Assembly (NCBI RefSeq): GCF_003318165.1
Contig: NZ_QOCB01000093.1
Coordinates: 1-48,797, forward strand
Length of the DNA stretch: 48,797 nt
Source: Psychromonas sp. B3M02
GTDB lineage: Bacteria; Pseudomonadota; Gammaproteobacteria; Enterobacterales; Psychromonadaceae
Direction of reading: 5' to 3'
This document shows, one piece after another, positions 37,347 through 46,367 of the stretch. The notes under the pieces were generated by a model. It did not search any database and was not told the origin of the DNA. It saw only the letters and a program-made list of their open reading frames with translations. The position numbers and the translations under genes were made by a program. Position 1 is the first letter of the stretch. Each line of letters starts with the position of its first letter.

Positions 37347-38579
37347 TTAGCTGTTAGCCGCTAACTCTTTTGCTTCTTCAGCTCGACATGCGGCTGTCGT
37401 GAAGATAACGTCCGTAGAGCTGTTTAATGCTGTTTCTGCAGAATCTTGGACAACACCAATGATAAAGCCGATAGCAACAACTTGCATCGCTACTTCATTC
37501 GGAACACCAAACAAGCTACAAGCTAGTGGAATAAGTAGTAATGAACCACCTGCAACACCTGAAGCTCCACATGCAGAAACTGCTGCAACCACACTTAATA
37601 AAATAGCAGTAAAGATATCAAATTCAATGCCTAAGGTATGAACCGCTGCTAGTGTAAGTACAGTAATAGTAATCGCTGCACCCGCCATGTTAATGGTTGC
37701 ACCTAATGGGATAGACACTGAGTAAGTATCTTTATGTAGATTTAATTTTTCACATAACGCCATGTTTACTGGAATATTAGCTGCAGAACTACGAGTAAAG
37801 AAGGCTGTTACACCTGATTCACGTAAACATTGTAGAATCAGCGGGTATGGGTTTGAACCTAGTTTGATGTAAACAATAATTGGGTTAACAACTAGCGCAA
37901 TGAATAACATTGAACCCACTAATACAGCCAATAAGTGTGAATAGCCAATCAGTGAATCAAAACCTGTCTCCGCAAAGGTTGTTGCTACTAGACCAAAAAT
38001 ACCGATAGGCGCTAAACGAATTACTAGTTGTACAATCTTTGAAACACCATTTGATAGGTCTTGTAGTAGTTTTTTGGTCGATTCATTACCGTGTTGCAGC
38101 GCTAAGCCTAAACCTACAGCCCAAGCTAAAATACCAATGAAGTTACCTGTTAATAGCGCATTAACTGGATTATCAACAATTTTAAATAACAACGTATTTA
38201 ATACTTCTAAAATGCCTTCAGGTGGCGTTGTGGTGACATTGCTGGTAATTAATACCAGTTCAGTAGGGAATACATAGCTAAATAACACAGCAGTAATTGA
38301 AGCTAATAGAGTACCAATTAAGTACAGATGAATAACAGGTTTAAGGTTCGTGTGGCTGCCTTTTGCTTGGTTAGCAATAGAGGACATCACTAAGATAAAA
38401 ACAAGAATTGGTGCAACCGCTTTTAATGCGCTAACGAAGAAACTACCAAGAAAAGAGACGGAAGTGGCAGTGCTTGGGGAAAAGCTTGCAAGGCAAACAC
38501 CTGCAATAATACCGACAACAATTTGTAATACTAAGCTACCGCTCATCATACGTTGAATAAGAGTGGGGTTTGAACTCAT
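37347..38579 (-). CDS. sstT: Serine/threonine:sodium symporter
   Basis: A 410-aa inner-membrane carrier of the dicarboxylate/amino acid:cation symporter family that imports L-serine and L-threonine with Na+. About 8 helices and two re-entrant loops are expected; visible signatures are [15 protein letters not shown] (the serine-rich loop), [17 protein letters not shown] and the late [20 protein letters not shown], all SstT-like. The C-terminal [20 protein letters not shown] is also characteristic. Monocistronic. Confidence 0.94.
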   Translation of the reverse strand: MSSNPTLIQRMMSGSLVLQIVVGIIAGVCLASFSPSTATSVSFLGSFFVSALKAVAPILVFILVMSSIANQAKGSHTNLKPVIHLYLIGTLLASITAVLFSYVFPTELVLITSNVTTTPPEGILEVLNTLLFKIVDNPVNALLTGNFIGILAWAVGLGLALQHGNESTKKLLQDLSNGVSKIVQLVIRLAPIGIFGLVATTFAETGFDSLIGYSHLLAVLVGSMLFIALVVNPIIVYIKLGSNPYPLILQCLRESGVTAFFTRSSAANIPVNMALCEKLNLHKDTYSVSIPLGATINMAGAAITITVLTLAAVHTLGIEFDIFTAILLSVVAAVSACGASGVAGGSLLLIPLACSLFGVPNEVAMQVVAIGFIIGVVQDSAETALNSSTDVIFTTAACRAEEAKELAANS

Positions 38580-38932
38580 TGAATATTCCTACTTTGTTAT
38601 TTTTAGTGCATTAATAAAGGTGGTTTATCGATGCCGTGATTAATTAGTTAACGCTTTATTTCGGAAAACGCTGTGACTACAAATGACTGAGTGATTGTAG
38701 TGAGTAATCTGTTATCAAAATTAATACAGATCATAATTTGGCGCAGAAAATAGCATAAATAGCGTGAAATTAATGCGGTAATTACTATTTTTTGCCATTT
38801 AATAAAAAATAATAGATAAGATAACTATTTATCGAAGTGAGTTAGTTTTTTCTTTGATAAAGAAATCTCTGATTATTTTCCAGTGAAATTACGATATGAT
38901 ACGCGCACTAAATTCCCCAATTAGAGTAAATT
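38580..38932. other. sstT/lgt divergent intergenic region
   Basis: No gene was found in these 353 bases. An inverted repeat ACTACAA-N12-TTGTAGT (38676-38701) and a smaller GATAA-CTAT-TTATC (38820-38833) could be operators. TATGAT at 38895-38900 is a plausible -10 for lgt, without a good -35. The sites' owners are unknown. Confidence 0.4.
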
Positions 38933-39772
38933 ATGTCCTCATCTCATTATGTATTACCCCAGATCGATCCGATCGCCATTAGTCTTGGACCACTTGATAT
39001 TCGTTGGTATGGATTAATGTATCTTGTTGGCTTTGCCTTTGCGTTTTGGATGGCAAACCGTGTTTGTGATAAATCCAATGGCGTATGGACACGCGAACAA
39101 GCCAGTGACCTGTTATTCGCAGGTTTTATGGGCGTTATTTTAGGTGGTCGTATTGGCTATGTGCTGTTTTATCAATTCCCAACCTTCATTGATAACCCGA
39201 TGTACCTCTTTAGAATTTGGGAAGGCGGGATGTCGTTCCATGGCGGTGTATTAGGGGTACTCACTGCGATCATCATTTATGCAAAACGTCATCAACGTTC
39301 TATTTTATCGGTAGGTGATTTTATTGTGCCATTATTGCCAGTCGGTTTGGGAGCTGGTCGTATCGGTAACTTCATTAACTCAGAGTTATGGGGGCGTGTA
39401 ACCGATTCGCCATTTGGCGTTGTATTTTATAATGCAGGACCATTACCGCGCCATCCTTCTCAGCTATATGAATTTGCTTTAGAAGGCGTTGCACTGTTTA
39501 TCATCTTATTCCTGTTTATTCGTAAACCAAAACCAGCGGGTTCAGTAGCAGGATTATTCCTATTAGGTTACGGTACATTTCGCTTTATTATTGAGTTTGC
39601 CCGTGAACCGGATGCACAATTAGGTTTGTTAACATTCAATATGAGTATGGGACAAATTTTATCATTGCCAATGATCATTATCGGTGCCATTTTGATGGTA
39701 TATGCATATAAAAATAATCCTATTTCTGAGGTAAATGAAACGAGTAAAAAAGCAAAGGGTAAACAATCATGA
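38933..39772 (+). CDS. lgt: Prolipoprotein diacylglyceryl transferase
   Basis: A 279-aa polytopic inner-membrane enzyme that moves diacylglycerol from phosphatidylglycerol to the lipobox cysteine of prolipoproteins, the first step of lipoprotein maturation. The Lgt signature [16 protein letters not shown] (about 140-155) is intact; [12 protein letters not shown], the essential histidine in MSFHGGVLG and RHPSQLYEF are also present. Seven hydrophobic segments are visible. It overlaps thyA by four bases (ATGA), the common gammaproteobacterial lgt-thyA pair. Confidence 0.97.
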   Translation: MSSSHYVLPQIDPIAISLGPLDIRWYGLMYLVGFAFAFWMANRVCDKSNGVWTREQASDLLFAGFMGVILGGRIGYVLFYQFPTFIDNPMYLFRIWEGGMSFHGGVLGVLTAIIIYAKRHQRSILSVGDFIVPLLPVGLGAGRIGNFINSELWGRVTDSPFGVVFYNAGPLPRHPSQLYEFALEGVALFIILFLFIRKPKPAGSVAGLFLLGYGTFRFIIEFAREPDAQLGLLTFNMSMGQILSLPMIIIGAILMVYAYKNNPISEVNETSKKAKGKQS

Positions 39773-40620
39773 AGCAGTATTTAGCATTATGTCAGCGTAT
39801 TATTGATCAAGGCACTTGGATTGAAAATGAGCGCACTGGTAAACGTTGTTTAACCGTGATTAACGCTGATTTAGAATATGATGTTGGTAATAATCAATTC
39901 CCAATGATCACTACACGTAAGAGCTTTTATAAGTCTGCGATTGCTGAATTTCTTGGTTATATTCGTGGTTACGATAATGCCGCAGACTTTCGTGCTTTAG
40001 GCACGAAAACTTGGGATGCTAATGCTAATTTAAATGATGCTTGGTTGAACAATCAACACCGTAAAGGTGAAGATGATATGGGGCGAGTATACGGTGTACA
40101 AGGCCGCGCTTGGGCAAAACCTGATGGTACTACATTAGATCAGCTGAAAAAGATTGTCGATAATCTAAAAAACGGTATTGATGACCGCGCTGAGATTCTG
40201 ACGTTTTATAACCCAGGTGAATTTGATATGGGTTGTTTACGTCCATGTATGCACACGCATACTTTTTCATTGTTGGGTGACACACTACATTTAACCAGTT
40301 ATCAGCGCTCTTGTGATGTACCGCTTGGCCTAAATTTCAATCAAGTTCAAGTGTTTGCTTTTCTAGCGTTAATGGCACAAATCACCGGTAAAAAAGCGGG
40401 TAAGGCGTATCATAAAATCGTTAATGCACACATCTATGAAGATCAGTTAACCTTGATGCAAGATGTACAATTAAAGCGTGACCCTTTCCCGTCACCACAG
40501 CTGAAAATTAATCCTAAAATTACCTCATTGGAAGATCTAGAGACTTGGGTAACGATGGACGATTTTGAAGTGGTTGGCTATCAGTGTCACGAAGCGATTA
40601 AGTATCCCTTCTCTGTTTAA
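39769..40620 (+). CDS. thyA: Thymidylate synthase
   Basis: A 283-aa enzyme that methylates dUMP to dTMP using methylene-tetrahydrofolate. The nucleophile lies in [13 protein letters not shown], and the dUMP-binding segment [16 protein letters not shown] and the [14 protein letters not shown] block follow. It is about 20 residues longer than the 264-aa E. coli enzyme, with an insertion in the first half ([29 protein letters not shown]) as in longer gammaproteobacterial forms. In the usual motif the residue pair around the nucleophile is PCxH; here PCMH is retained. Translationally coupled to lgt. Confidence 0.96.
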   Translation: MKQYLALCQRIIDQGTWIENERTGKRCLTVINADLEYDVGNNQFPMITTRKSFYKSAIAEFLGYIRGYDNAADFRALGTKTWDANANLNDAWLNNQHRKGEDDMGRVYGVQGRAWAKPDGTTLDQLKKIVDNLKNGIDDRAEILTFYNPGEFDMGCLRPCMHTHTFSLLGDTLHLTSYQRSCDVPLGLNFNQVQVFAFLALMAQITGKKAGKAYHKIVNAHIYEDQLTLMQDVQLKRDPFPSPQLKINPKITSLEDLETWVTMDDFEVVGYQCHEAIKYPFSV

Positions 40621-40640
40621 TTGATTTGTGAATACATAAT

Positions 40641-40678
40641 AAAAAGCCTAATAAATAGTGTTATTTATTAGGCTTTTT
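40641..40678. terminator. Bidirectional terminator, thyA / DUF1059 gene
   Basis: A perfect 17-bp stem (40641-40657 with 40662-40678) with a 4-nt loop and A/T-runs on both sides lies between convergent genes. Confidence 0.9.
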
Positions 40679-40701
40679 AGTTTTTATATTTAACTTAAAA
40701 G

Positions 40702-40938
40702 TTAATCTTCTGGTAATTCATCAAAGAGTTGCTGTTTATTAGCAAACCATGCTCTTTTCGCCTCACTATCTTCCATTAATACTTTTACTTTACGCGCTGC
40801 TTCAATATGCTGTTCGTCCTGCTGCATCATCATTTCTACAATGTGGAGCTTATTTTGCTCTATTATTTCTTCTAATGTTTCGCCTTGAAAAGATTGCTCA
40901 CAGGCACCTCCAAGTTGTCTACAGGTCATTGTTTTCAT
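40702..40938 (-). CDS. DUF1059-like small protein
   Basis: A 78-aa cytosolic protein. The N-terminus MKTMTCRQLGGACEQSFQGE followed by TLEEIIEQNKLHIVEM matches the DUF1059 pattern (MKTMTC..LGG.C...F.G.T..E), with two conserved cysteines that may bind a metal or form a disulfide. The rest is a charged helix rich in methionine and glutamine. I start at the ATG at 40938 because AAGGA lies five bases upstream; the in-frame ATG at 40944 overlaps that site. Function unknown. It shares a terminator with thyA. Confidence 0.7.
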   Translation of the reverse strand: MKTMTCRQLGGACEQSFQGETLEEIIEQNKLHIVEMMMQQDEQHIEAARKVKVLMEDSEAKRAWFANKQQLFDELPED

Positions 40939-41226
40939 AGTCATCCTTAACTTTACATTATCTTCATGATAATAAACTAATCCTAATAGGTTATACCATT
41001 TTTGTGTCTTTTGTGAACAAAAAACACCTCTAAATTGTTGGTTAAGGCACTCATTATCACTAAGTTACTTGATTAAAAGGGGGAAAGTATTAGTTCACAT
41101 ATAATACAAAATAAGGCTTTTTTTACCCTATATAAATCACAGAAGACAAATAGGTTGGGTGACACTGATACCAAACAGTGTTTATTTGTATTACTATTAA
41201 GTGACTTTACTATAGGAAGGAATCTT

Positions 41227-41940
41227 ATGCAGAATGCATTTGTAGAAATAGCAGGAGTAAAACGCAGCTTACATGTGCAAGTAGCGCGCGAAATTGCTCG
41301 TAAAATATTATCTGGAGAGGTTGCTCAAAATGAGATTATTCCCGGTGAAATGGCTTTATGTGAGCAATTTAAGGTAAGCAGGACGTCCTTAAGGGAAGCG
41401 ATTAAATTGTTAACGTCAAAAGGGTTATTAGAATCCAAGCCAAAAGTCGGGACACGAGTAACTAGCCGTGAAAATTGGAATTTTCTTGATTCGCAATTAT
41501 TAGATTGGTTAACAGGCTTGGGCGACAATGATGCCGTTTATCGAGATTTTTTATCCCTGCGAAATGCGTTAGAGCCAGAAGCTGCAGCGTTAGCTGCTGA
41601 AAATGCAACGGCACAACAACGTATTTTGTTATCAGCGACTTTTCAGCAGATGGACGATATCTCTAAAGATTTTGATTTAGAGGCTTGGACTGACGCCGAT
41701 ATGGAGTTTCATCGTCTGATTTTTCTCTCAACGGGTAATAGTTTTTATCTGCCATTTGCGAATGTACTGTGCACCATGTTTAAAAGTTTCATTACTCACT
41801 CCTCAATACGAGGAAGCACTTGTATCAATGAACATCGTGCAATCTACTCGGCAATCATGGCCGGTGATGCTGATAAAGCGAGGCAAGCAAATATTGAGCT
41901 GTTAAATAAAAGTAAGCGTCGTTTACCCAGTACAGATTAA
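41227..41940 (+). CDS. GntR-family transcription regulator, FCD subfamily (DgoR-like)
   Basis: A 237-aa regulator. The N-terminal winged helix-turn-helix (~15-85) includes IARKILSGEV, IPGEMALCEQFKVSRTSLRE, AIKLLTSKGLLESKPKVGTR. The FCD ligand-binding domain (~100-230) has the LRNALEPEAAALAA helix, a DADMEFHRLIF metal-site segment and EHRAIYSAIMAGDADKAR with its late histidine. ENWNFLDSQLLDWL between the domains resembles DgoR. Such proteins usually sense sugar acids or their catabolites. I start at the ATG at 41227, after AGGAAGGAA; the open frame upstream to 41155 lacks a ribosome binding site. The KdgM-like porin and SSS transporter downstream are plausible targets. Confidence 0.85.
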   Translation: MQNAFVEIAGVKRSLHVQVAREIARKILSGEVAQNEIIPGEMALCEQFKVSRTSLREAIKLLTSKGLLESKPKVGTRVTSRENWNFLDSQLLDWLTGLGDNDAVYRDFLSLRNALEPEAAALAAENATAQQRILLSATFQQMDDISKDFDLEAWTDADMEFHRLIFLSTGNSFYLPFANVLCTMFKSFITHSSIRGSTCINEHRAIYSAIMAGDADKARQANIELLNKSKRRLPSTD

Positions 41941-42027
41941 GATTCCATATAGATTTTTTACAAGCCATTCTTCATTAAGAAGCATGGCTTTTCGCCTTAA
42001 AATGACAGTATTTTTAAAGGACGAGTT

Positions 42028-43890
42028 ATGCCTCAAACACTAATACCTAATATCCATGACTTTCTTGCAACCATTGATCCCTTCGACAAATTGCCAAAAG
42101 AACTGCAACGCAAAATTGCCTGTTGTATTAAAATTACTTATCTCGCTAAGGGTGAGCAGATTCAGTTTGGTGGCGAGCATGAGTTACGCTATTTGTATGT
42201 CGTGCGAACAGGCTCCATGGAGCAACGCAAACACAATGGTATGCTCAGAGCAAAATTAGGATCAGAGGATCTATTTGGCTTTACTTTTCTTTCCGAGCAA
42301 AAAGAGTCGCAAGAAGATTACACGGCTGTCGCATTAGAAAATACCCTGTTATACCTAGTACCGCATTCCGATTTATTAAACCTGTTAGAAGAATACCCAG
42401 ACTTTGCCGAGCATTTTGCCAGTAACGTACAAGTACGTTTGCACTCTGCCTTGGACGTAGTGTGGTCGGATAGTGAAAAAGGTATCTTTGTTAAAAAAGT
42501 CTCTGAAGTTGCCAGTGATAAAATTGTGGTTGCTGATTCAAGTACACCCATTAGACAGGTGGCAGAACAGATCATGGCGGTGTGCTCACCAACGGCAGTG
42601 ATCACTGAAAATGGTCAAATAGTAGGTTTGGTAACGGACCGAGATATGACAAAAAGGGTGATTGTGGCAGGGTTAGATTACACTCGTCCTGTTAAAGAGA
42701 TAATGACACCCAACCCATTAACCGTTGCGCCAAATGATCTGGTATTGAAAGCCTCATCAATAATGATGCAGAATAATGTACGAAGCTTACCTGTTGTCGA
42801 AGGTAACAATGTATTAGGGGTATTAACGACAACGCACCTGGTTAGAAACAATAGGATCCAAGCTGTCTTTTTGATTGAAAAAATAAAATATGCCAAGACA
42901 GTGGGTGACCTAACAAAATTAACGCCAGAGCGCCAAGCTATCTTTGAAGCTTTAGTAGAAGGCAAGGTAAGTGGTGACATTATTGGCCATGTAATGACCT
43001 TGATTATGGATGCTTATAATCGTCGTTTATTACAGATTGCTGAGGAGCATTTTGGTAAACCTCCTTGTGAATTTGCTTGGATTGTTGCTGGATCACATGC
43101 GCGTAATGAGGTGCATATGTTATCGGATCAAGATAATGCAATTATCTTAGCTGATGATGCTACGGCAGCAGATCGCATTTATTTCCAAGGCTTAGCCATG
43201 TGGGTATGTAATGCCCTTGATGCTTGTGCATACCCTTTATGTAGCGGTAAATTTATGGCGGTGAACCCTAAATGGTGTATGCCTCTTAAAGTATGGAAAG
43301 CCTCCTACAGTAAATGGGTTGCTAATCCAGAATACGATAGTTTGTTGAATGCGACAGTGTTTTTAGAGACGCGTTGGCTATACGGCAATGAAAGCTTCAA
43401 TAAAGAGTTACAAGCACATCTATTCAGCAGTATTCAATCTTCACACGTATTTTTATCTTCTATGGTGCAAGATTCTGTTTCAGTGAACCCGCCTTTAGGA
43501 ATTTTCAATTCCTTAGTATTAGAAAAAAGCGGTGAAAACTCTAAAACCTTAAATATTAAAAAGTTTGCGTTAAGTTTATTGGTCGATTTAGCGCGTATTT
43601 ATGGCTTGTCCTCAGGCTCAGAAAAAGCCGAAACCATGGCGCGTTTTCAGCATGCCTATGATAATGATTTATTAAGTGAAGATATGCTAAAGAATGTACA
43701 GGGAGCATTTCAGTTTATTACTCAAGTACGTTTATCACATCAATTTACAGCGTTAAAAGAAGGGCGAGTGGCAGATAATCACATTGACCCGAATGCCTTT
43801 GGTAGTTTTGAAAGAAAGCATTTGAAAGATGCATTCAGGATTATTGCTGACTTACAGGAATATACAAAACTGAAATTCAGTCGTCAGTAA
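42028..43890 (+). CDS. cNMP-binding / CBS-pair / DUF294 nucleotidyltransferase-like protein
   Basis: A 620-aa cytosolic signalling protein. Residues ~15-150 form a cyclic-nucleotide-binding domain (LYVVRTGSMEQR, EDLFGFTFLSEQ). A CBS pair follows at ~165-290 (AEQIMAVCSPTAVITENGQI then VGLVTDRDMTKR; VKEIMTPNPLTVAPNDLVLK). At ~325-460 is a DUF294 nucleotidyltransferase-fold region with WIVAGSHARNEVHMLSDQDN, where GS and DxD-type residues are kept, and the C-terminal DUF294_C domain completes it. The ligand may be cAMP or an adenine nucleotide; the reaction is not established. It precedes a DnaQ-like exonuclease by 21 bases, a pair often seen near acetate or SSS-transporter genes. Good AAAGGA ribosome binding site. 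Confidence 0.85.
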   Translation: MPQTLIPNIHDFLATIDPFDKLPKELQRKIACCIKITYLAKGEQIQFGGEHELRYLYVVRTGSMEQRKHNGMLRAKLGSEDLFGFTFLSEQKESQEDYTAVALENTLLYLVPHSDLLNLLEEYPDFAEHFASNVQVRLHSALDVVWSDSEKGIFVKKVSEVASDKIVVADSSTPIRQVAEQIMAVCSPTAVITENGQIVGLVTDRDMTKRVIVAGLDYTRPVKEIMTPNPLTVAPNDLVLKASSIMMQNNVRSLPVVEGNNVLGVLTTTHLVRNNRIQAVFLIEKIKYAKTVGDLTKLTPERQAIFEALVEGKVSGDIIGHVMTLIMDAYNRRLLQIAEEHFGKPPCEFAWIVAGSHARNEVHMLSDQDNAIILADDATAADRIYFQGLAMWVCNALDACAYPLCSGKFMAVNPKWCMPLKVWKASYSKWVANPEYDSLLNATVFLETRWLYGNESFNKELQAHLFSSIQSSHVFLSSMVQDSVSVNPPLGIFNSLVLEKSGENSKTLNIKKFALSLLVDLARIYGLSSGSEKAETMARFQHAYDNDLLSEDMLKNVQGAFQFITQVRLSHQFTALKEGRVADNHIDPNAFGSFERKHLKDAFRIIADLQEYTKLKFSRQ

Positions 43891-43911
43891 ACTGGGTGAG
43901 AGGCAAAAGTT

Positions 43912-44637
43912 ATGCGTCGTATTTTTAATTATTTTCATCCACTTACTAAGTTACAGCGGGAACGTGAGCGATATTTAGCAACTCATCAAGTGCCCGATAA
44001 TATACGCCTATTATTAGAAGCACCATTACCAGACTTGGATGATGATATTTATTCATTGGATTACTTGTCACTGGATTTTGAAACATCAGGTTTTAACCCT
44101 AAAACGGATTCATTACTGAGTGTGGGCTATTTACCTTTAATCAATCAACAATTGTTGTTATCTGAAGCAGTAGAAACCCTGATCCATACGGCTAAAAATG
44201 TCAAAGCTGAAACGGCTGTGATTAATCATATCGTTCCAGAAATGCTAGAAAAAGGCGAAGCGTGGCATGTGGTATTAGATGCAATGTTAGCTGAAGCGGT
44301 GGGCAAGGTACTTATTGTTCATGGGAGCATAGTAGAAAAGCGTTTTTTAAATCATTATATGGCGAAGCGCTACCAGTTACCCCCTTTGCCGTTATTGTGG
44401 GTCGATACCTTACAGATGGAAAAGTCTTTGCATATTTATAAAGATAATAATGGGACTGATGATTTTCGCCTTGGTAGTGTGCGAGAGCGACACAATTTAC
44501 CTGAATACTCTGCACATGGTGCATTAGTTGATTCATTGGCCACTGGAGAATTGTATTTAGCGTTACTTAAGCAACATTTTGAAGGGGCAGATTCCTCTGT
44601 GCGTCACATGAAATTTGATTGTACACGTGCGTTATAA
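43912..44637 (+). CDS. DnaQ-like 3'-5' exonuclease (DEDDh family)
   Basis: A 241-aa nuclease-fold protein. Exo I is LDFETSGFN with D55 and E57; Exo II lies around IVHGSIVEKRFLNHYM; Exo III is SAHGALVDSLATGE, giving the H and D of the DEDDh class. The first ~45 residues form a basic helical extension (KLQRERERYLATH). It resembles the epsilon-like proteins paired with DUF294 proteins rather than the polymerase III proofreading subunit itself, which is expected elsewhere. The coupling with the cNMP-CBS-DUF294 gene suggests nucleotide or RNA turnover linked to signalling, but its substrate is unknown. Confidence 0.85.
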   Translation: MRRIFNYFHPLTKLQRERERYLATHQVPDNIRLLLEAPLPDLDDDIYSLDYLSLDFETSGFNPKTDSLLSVGYLPLINQQLLLSEAVETLIHTAKNVKAETAVINHIVPEMLEKGEAWHVVLDAMLAEAVGKVLIVHGSIVEKRFLNHYMAKRYQLPPLPLLWVDTLQMEKSLHIYKDNNGTDDFRLGSVRERHNLPEYSAHGALVDSLATGELYLALLKQHFEGADSSVRHMKFDCTRAL

Positions 44638-44781
44638 TTGTCGATGGTCAGCAAAATATTTACCGTGAGTAGCAGTAATGGTTGTTTATATCGTTGATAG
44701 AAATCGCTTTATAGATTGTATTGGATAGCAATTAGCTATCTAGTACTTTAGCGATTGTAAGTTAACCACTTATTTTAAAAT

Positions 44782-44809
44782 GAAAAAGCCACTTACTCAG
44801 TAAGTGGCT
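44782..44809 (-). terminator. Terminator of the KdgM-like porin gene
   Basis: A perfect 10-bp stem AGCCACTTAC/GTAAGTGGCT (44787-44809) with a TCA loop is followed on the minus strand by five T. It serves the porin and lies 145 bases past the exonuclease stop. Confidence 0.8.
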
Positions 44810-44858
44810 AGAAATGATCAGACTCAATTAATCATTTTAAACTTGTTTGCCTCTTATA

Positions 44859-45602
44859 TTAGAAGCTGTATTTAATGCCGGCACGGTAACGAGCTTGACG
44901 TTTGCTAGAGCTAGAGCTTTCATCAACAGTCCATACTTCAGCAAATGGACGCCAATCACCAAATTGGTAACCTACAATGATACCTGCATCATATTCCCAA
45001 TCTTTATTATCAAATTGTTTTACTTTATCCCACGATTTCACGTAGTTTGCTTCATAGCTTAGTTTAAGGTTCGGTAGCGACTTAACTTTATATGAACCAG
45101 TTAATGTCACTTTAGATTTAGTAGGGCGGTTAACCTTCTGGCCCGTTTCTACGTTTGTATCGCCATCAGCTGGATCTGAGTAGTTAGCGAATTCATGACG
45201 GTAACGTAGTGCAGTTTGCAGACCAAAATCTGATTTATATACAACTCGAATTTGTGGTTTGAAGGTTCTTTTACGATCCGTTAGTGATATTGGCATACCA
45301 GGTTTGATTTGCCATTTACCCATACGGTAAGTTAAGCCCATATCTAACTCTGTTTCAGTTAGGTAAGTATCATCAAATGTGTCTGTTTTATCATAACTAG
45401 CAAACTTCATTTCTATACTGAGGTTCATTTTTAGGTCTTTCATATCCTCTACAGGTCTGAAGTTGTTACCTAGTTTAACTCGGCTCGCTTGTTGTTCGTT
45501 ATCTGCTTTGTATTCTGTACGGAAATCGATAGTAGCAGCAGATGCTGCACCAGAGAGCATTGTAGTTGCAACAGCAAAAATTAACTTATTTTGTAGTTTC
45601 AT
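44859..45602 (-). CDS. KdgM-like oligosaccharide-specific outer-membrane porin
   Basis: A 247-aa outer-membrane protein. Residues 1-22 are a signal peptide (ending SGAASA|A). The mature part starts IDFRTEYK, as in KdgM (oligogalacturonate porin), and consists of alternating short amphipathic strands, consistent with a 12-stranded monomeric barrel, ending in the aromatic outer-membrane signal KYSF. KdgM-type porins admit anionic oligosaccharides such as oligogalacturonates or oligoalginates. It is divergent, 765 bases away, from an SSS symporter of the kind used with such porins in marine alginate-degrading bacteria. The exact oligosaccharide is inferred, not seen. Confidence 0.78.
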   Translation of the reverse strand: MKLQNKLIFAVATTMLSGAASAATIDFRTEYKADNEQQASRVKLGNNFRPVEDMKDLKMNLSIEMKFASYDKTDTFDDTYLTETELDMGLTYRMGKWQIKPGMPISLTDRKRTFKPQIRVVYKSDFGLQTALRYRHEFANYSDPADGDTNVETGQKVNRPTKSKVTLTGSYKVKSLPNLKLSYEANYVKSWDKVKQFDNKDWEYDAGIIVGYQFGDWRPFAEVWTVDESSSSSKRQARYRAGIKYSF

Positions 45603-46199
45603 GATTATCTTCCAGTTTGATGTAATATAAAGTTATTTATATTTTGAGTTTTATTGTTGCAGGTATGAACAGTGCAAAACTTATTTTTAAGAACAACAAC
45701 AAACTTGTAATTCCGTAAATATTAAAACTTAAAATATTTATTAAACACCGTTTTAATTGGCATTTCATAATACAAATAGAATACATAATTTTTGACTAAT
45801 TGTTCTGTGAGTTCGCTCTAACTTTTTTTGTACTAAAATTACCCTTTTTAGTGATTTAAGATAAATTGTTTTTTTATCAATATCTTACAGTTTATTTTTG
45901 ATTTTTTTCAATCATGGCTTTTCGCTAGGATAGAGAGCTGTGTAACACTTTTGTGACCAATTAATGTGATGAATTAAGCTTAGTTTTGTTTTTTTGTTGC
46001 GCTGGATCACAGCAATAATTGAAATTATTTTTGATTTTTTAACGTTAAGCCATTTTGGCTCTGTTATTTTTAGGTTATTGAATAAGGCTAGTAATAGTAA
46101 GGTCTTGATTGGCCCTATTGATATTAGTTTTGAGCCGTTAACTTAATATAAGGGTTATTGGAATGACTAAATATTCAGGTTGGTGAGTAAATTCATTCA

Positions 46200-46215
46200 G
46201 CCACTATATAGTGGC
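46200..46215. promoter_or_regulatory. Perfect 16-bp palindrome, candidate operator
   Basis: GCCACTATATAGTGGC is fully self-complementary, has no T-tract after it and lies about 58 bases upstream of the CRP-like site. It could bind a dimeric regulator such as the GntR/FCD protein at 41227; no binding evidence exists. Confidence 0.35.
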
Positions 46216-46272
46216 ATCTTCTTAACTGAAACCTGATCTAGATTATATTCTTTGCTATACCTGCCTATTTAA

Positions 46273-46311
46273 TATGATTTCAATCACATACTTTTATTAT
46301 TGTAATACAAT
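46273..46311 (+). promoter_or_regulatory. CRP-dependent promoter candidate for the SSS symporter
   Basis: TATGA-TTTCAA-TCACA (46273-46288) matches the CRP consensus TGTGA-N6-TCACA at 9 of 10 bases. TACAAT (46306-46311) is a good -10, placing the CRP site near position -38, close to the class II spacing. This would put the transporter under carbon catabolite control. Confidence 0.55.
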
Positions 46312-46367
46312 TAATCTTCTCTCTGAGATATGGTTTTGCTAATTATAAATAACTAAAGGGTCTCGAT

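Larger units (their letters stand above)
45603..46367. other. Porin/SSS-symporter divergent intergenic region
   Basis: No coding frame is credible in these 765 very AT-rich bases. The last part holds a 16-bp perfect palindrome GCCACTATATAGTGGC (46200-46215), a near-consensus CRP site (46273-46288) and a TACAAT -10 candidate (46306-46311). The porin promoter should lie in the first ~150 bases; I see no decisive elements there. Confidence 0.45.

Noticed and set aside
41155-41226. N-terminal extension of the GntR regulator
   Set aside because: The family N-terminus fits the ATG at 41227, which has a strong AGGAAGGAA upstream; the extension looks like untranslated leader.
45950-46015. CRP half-sites (TGTGA, TCACA) in the porin upstream region
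   Set aside because: None pairs with a second half-site at the required 6-base spacing; they are no more than isolated half-sites.
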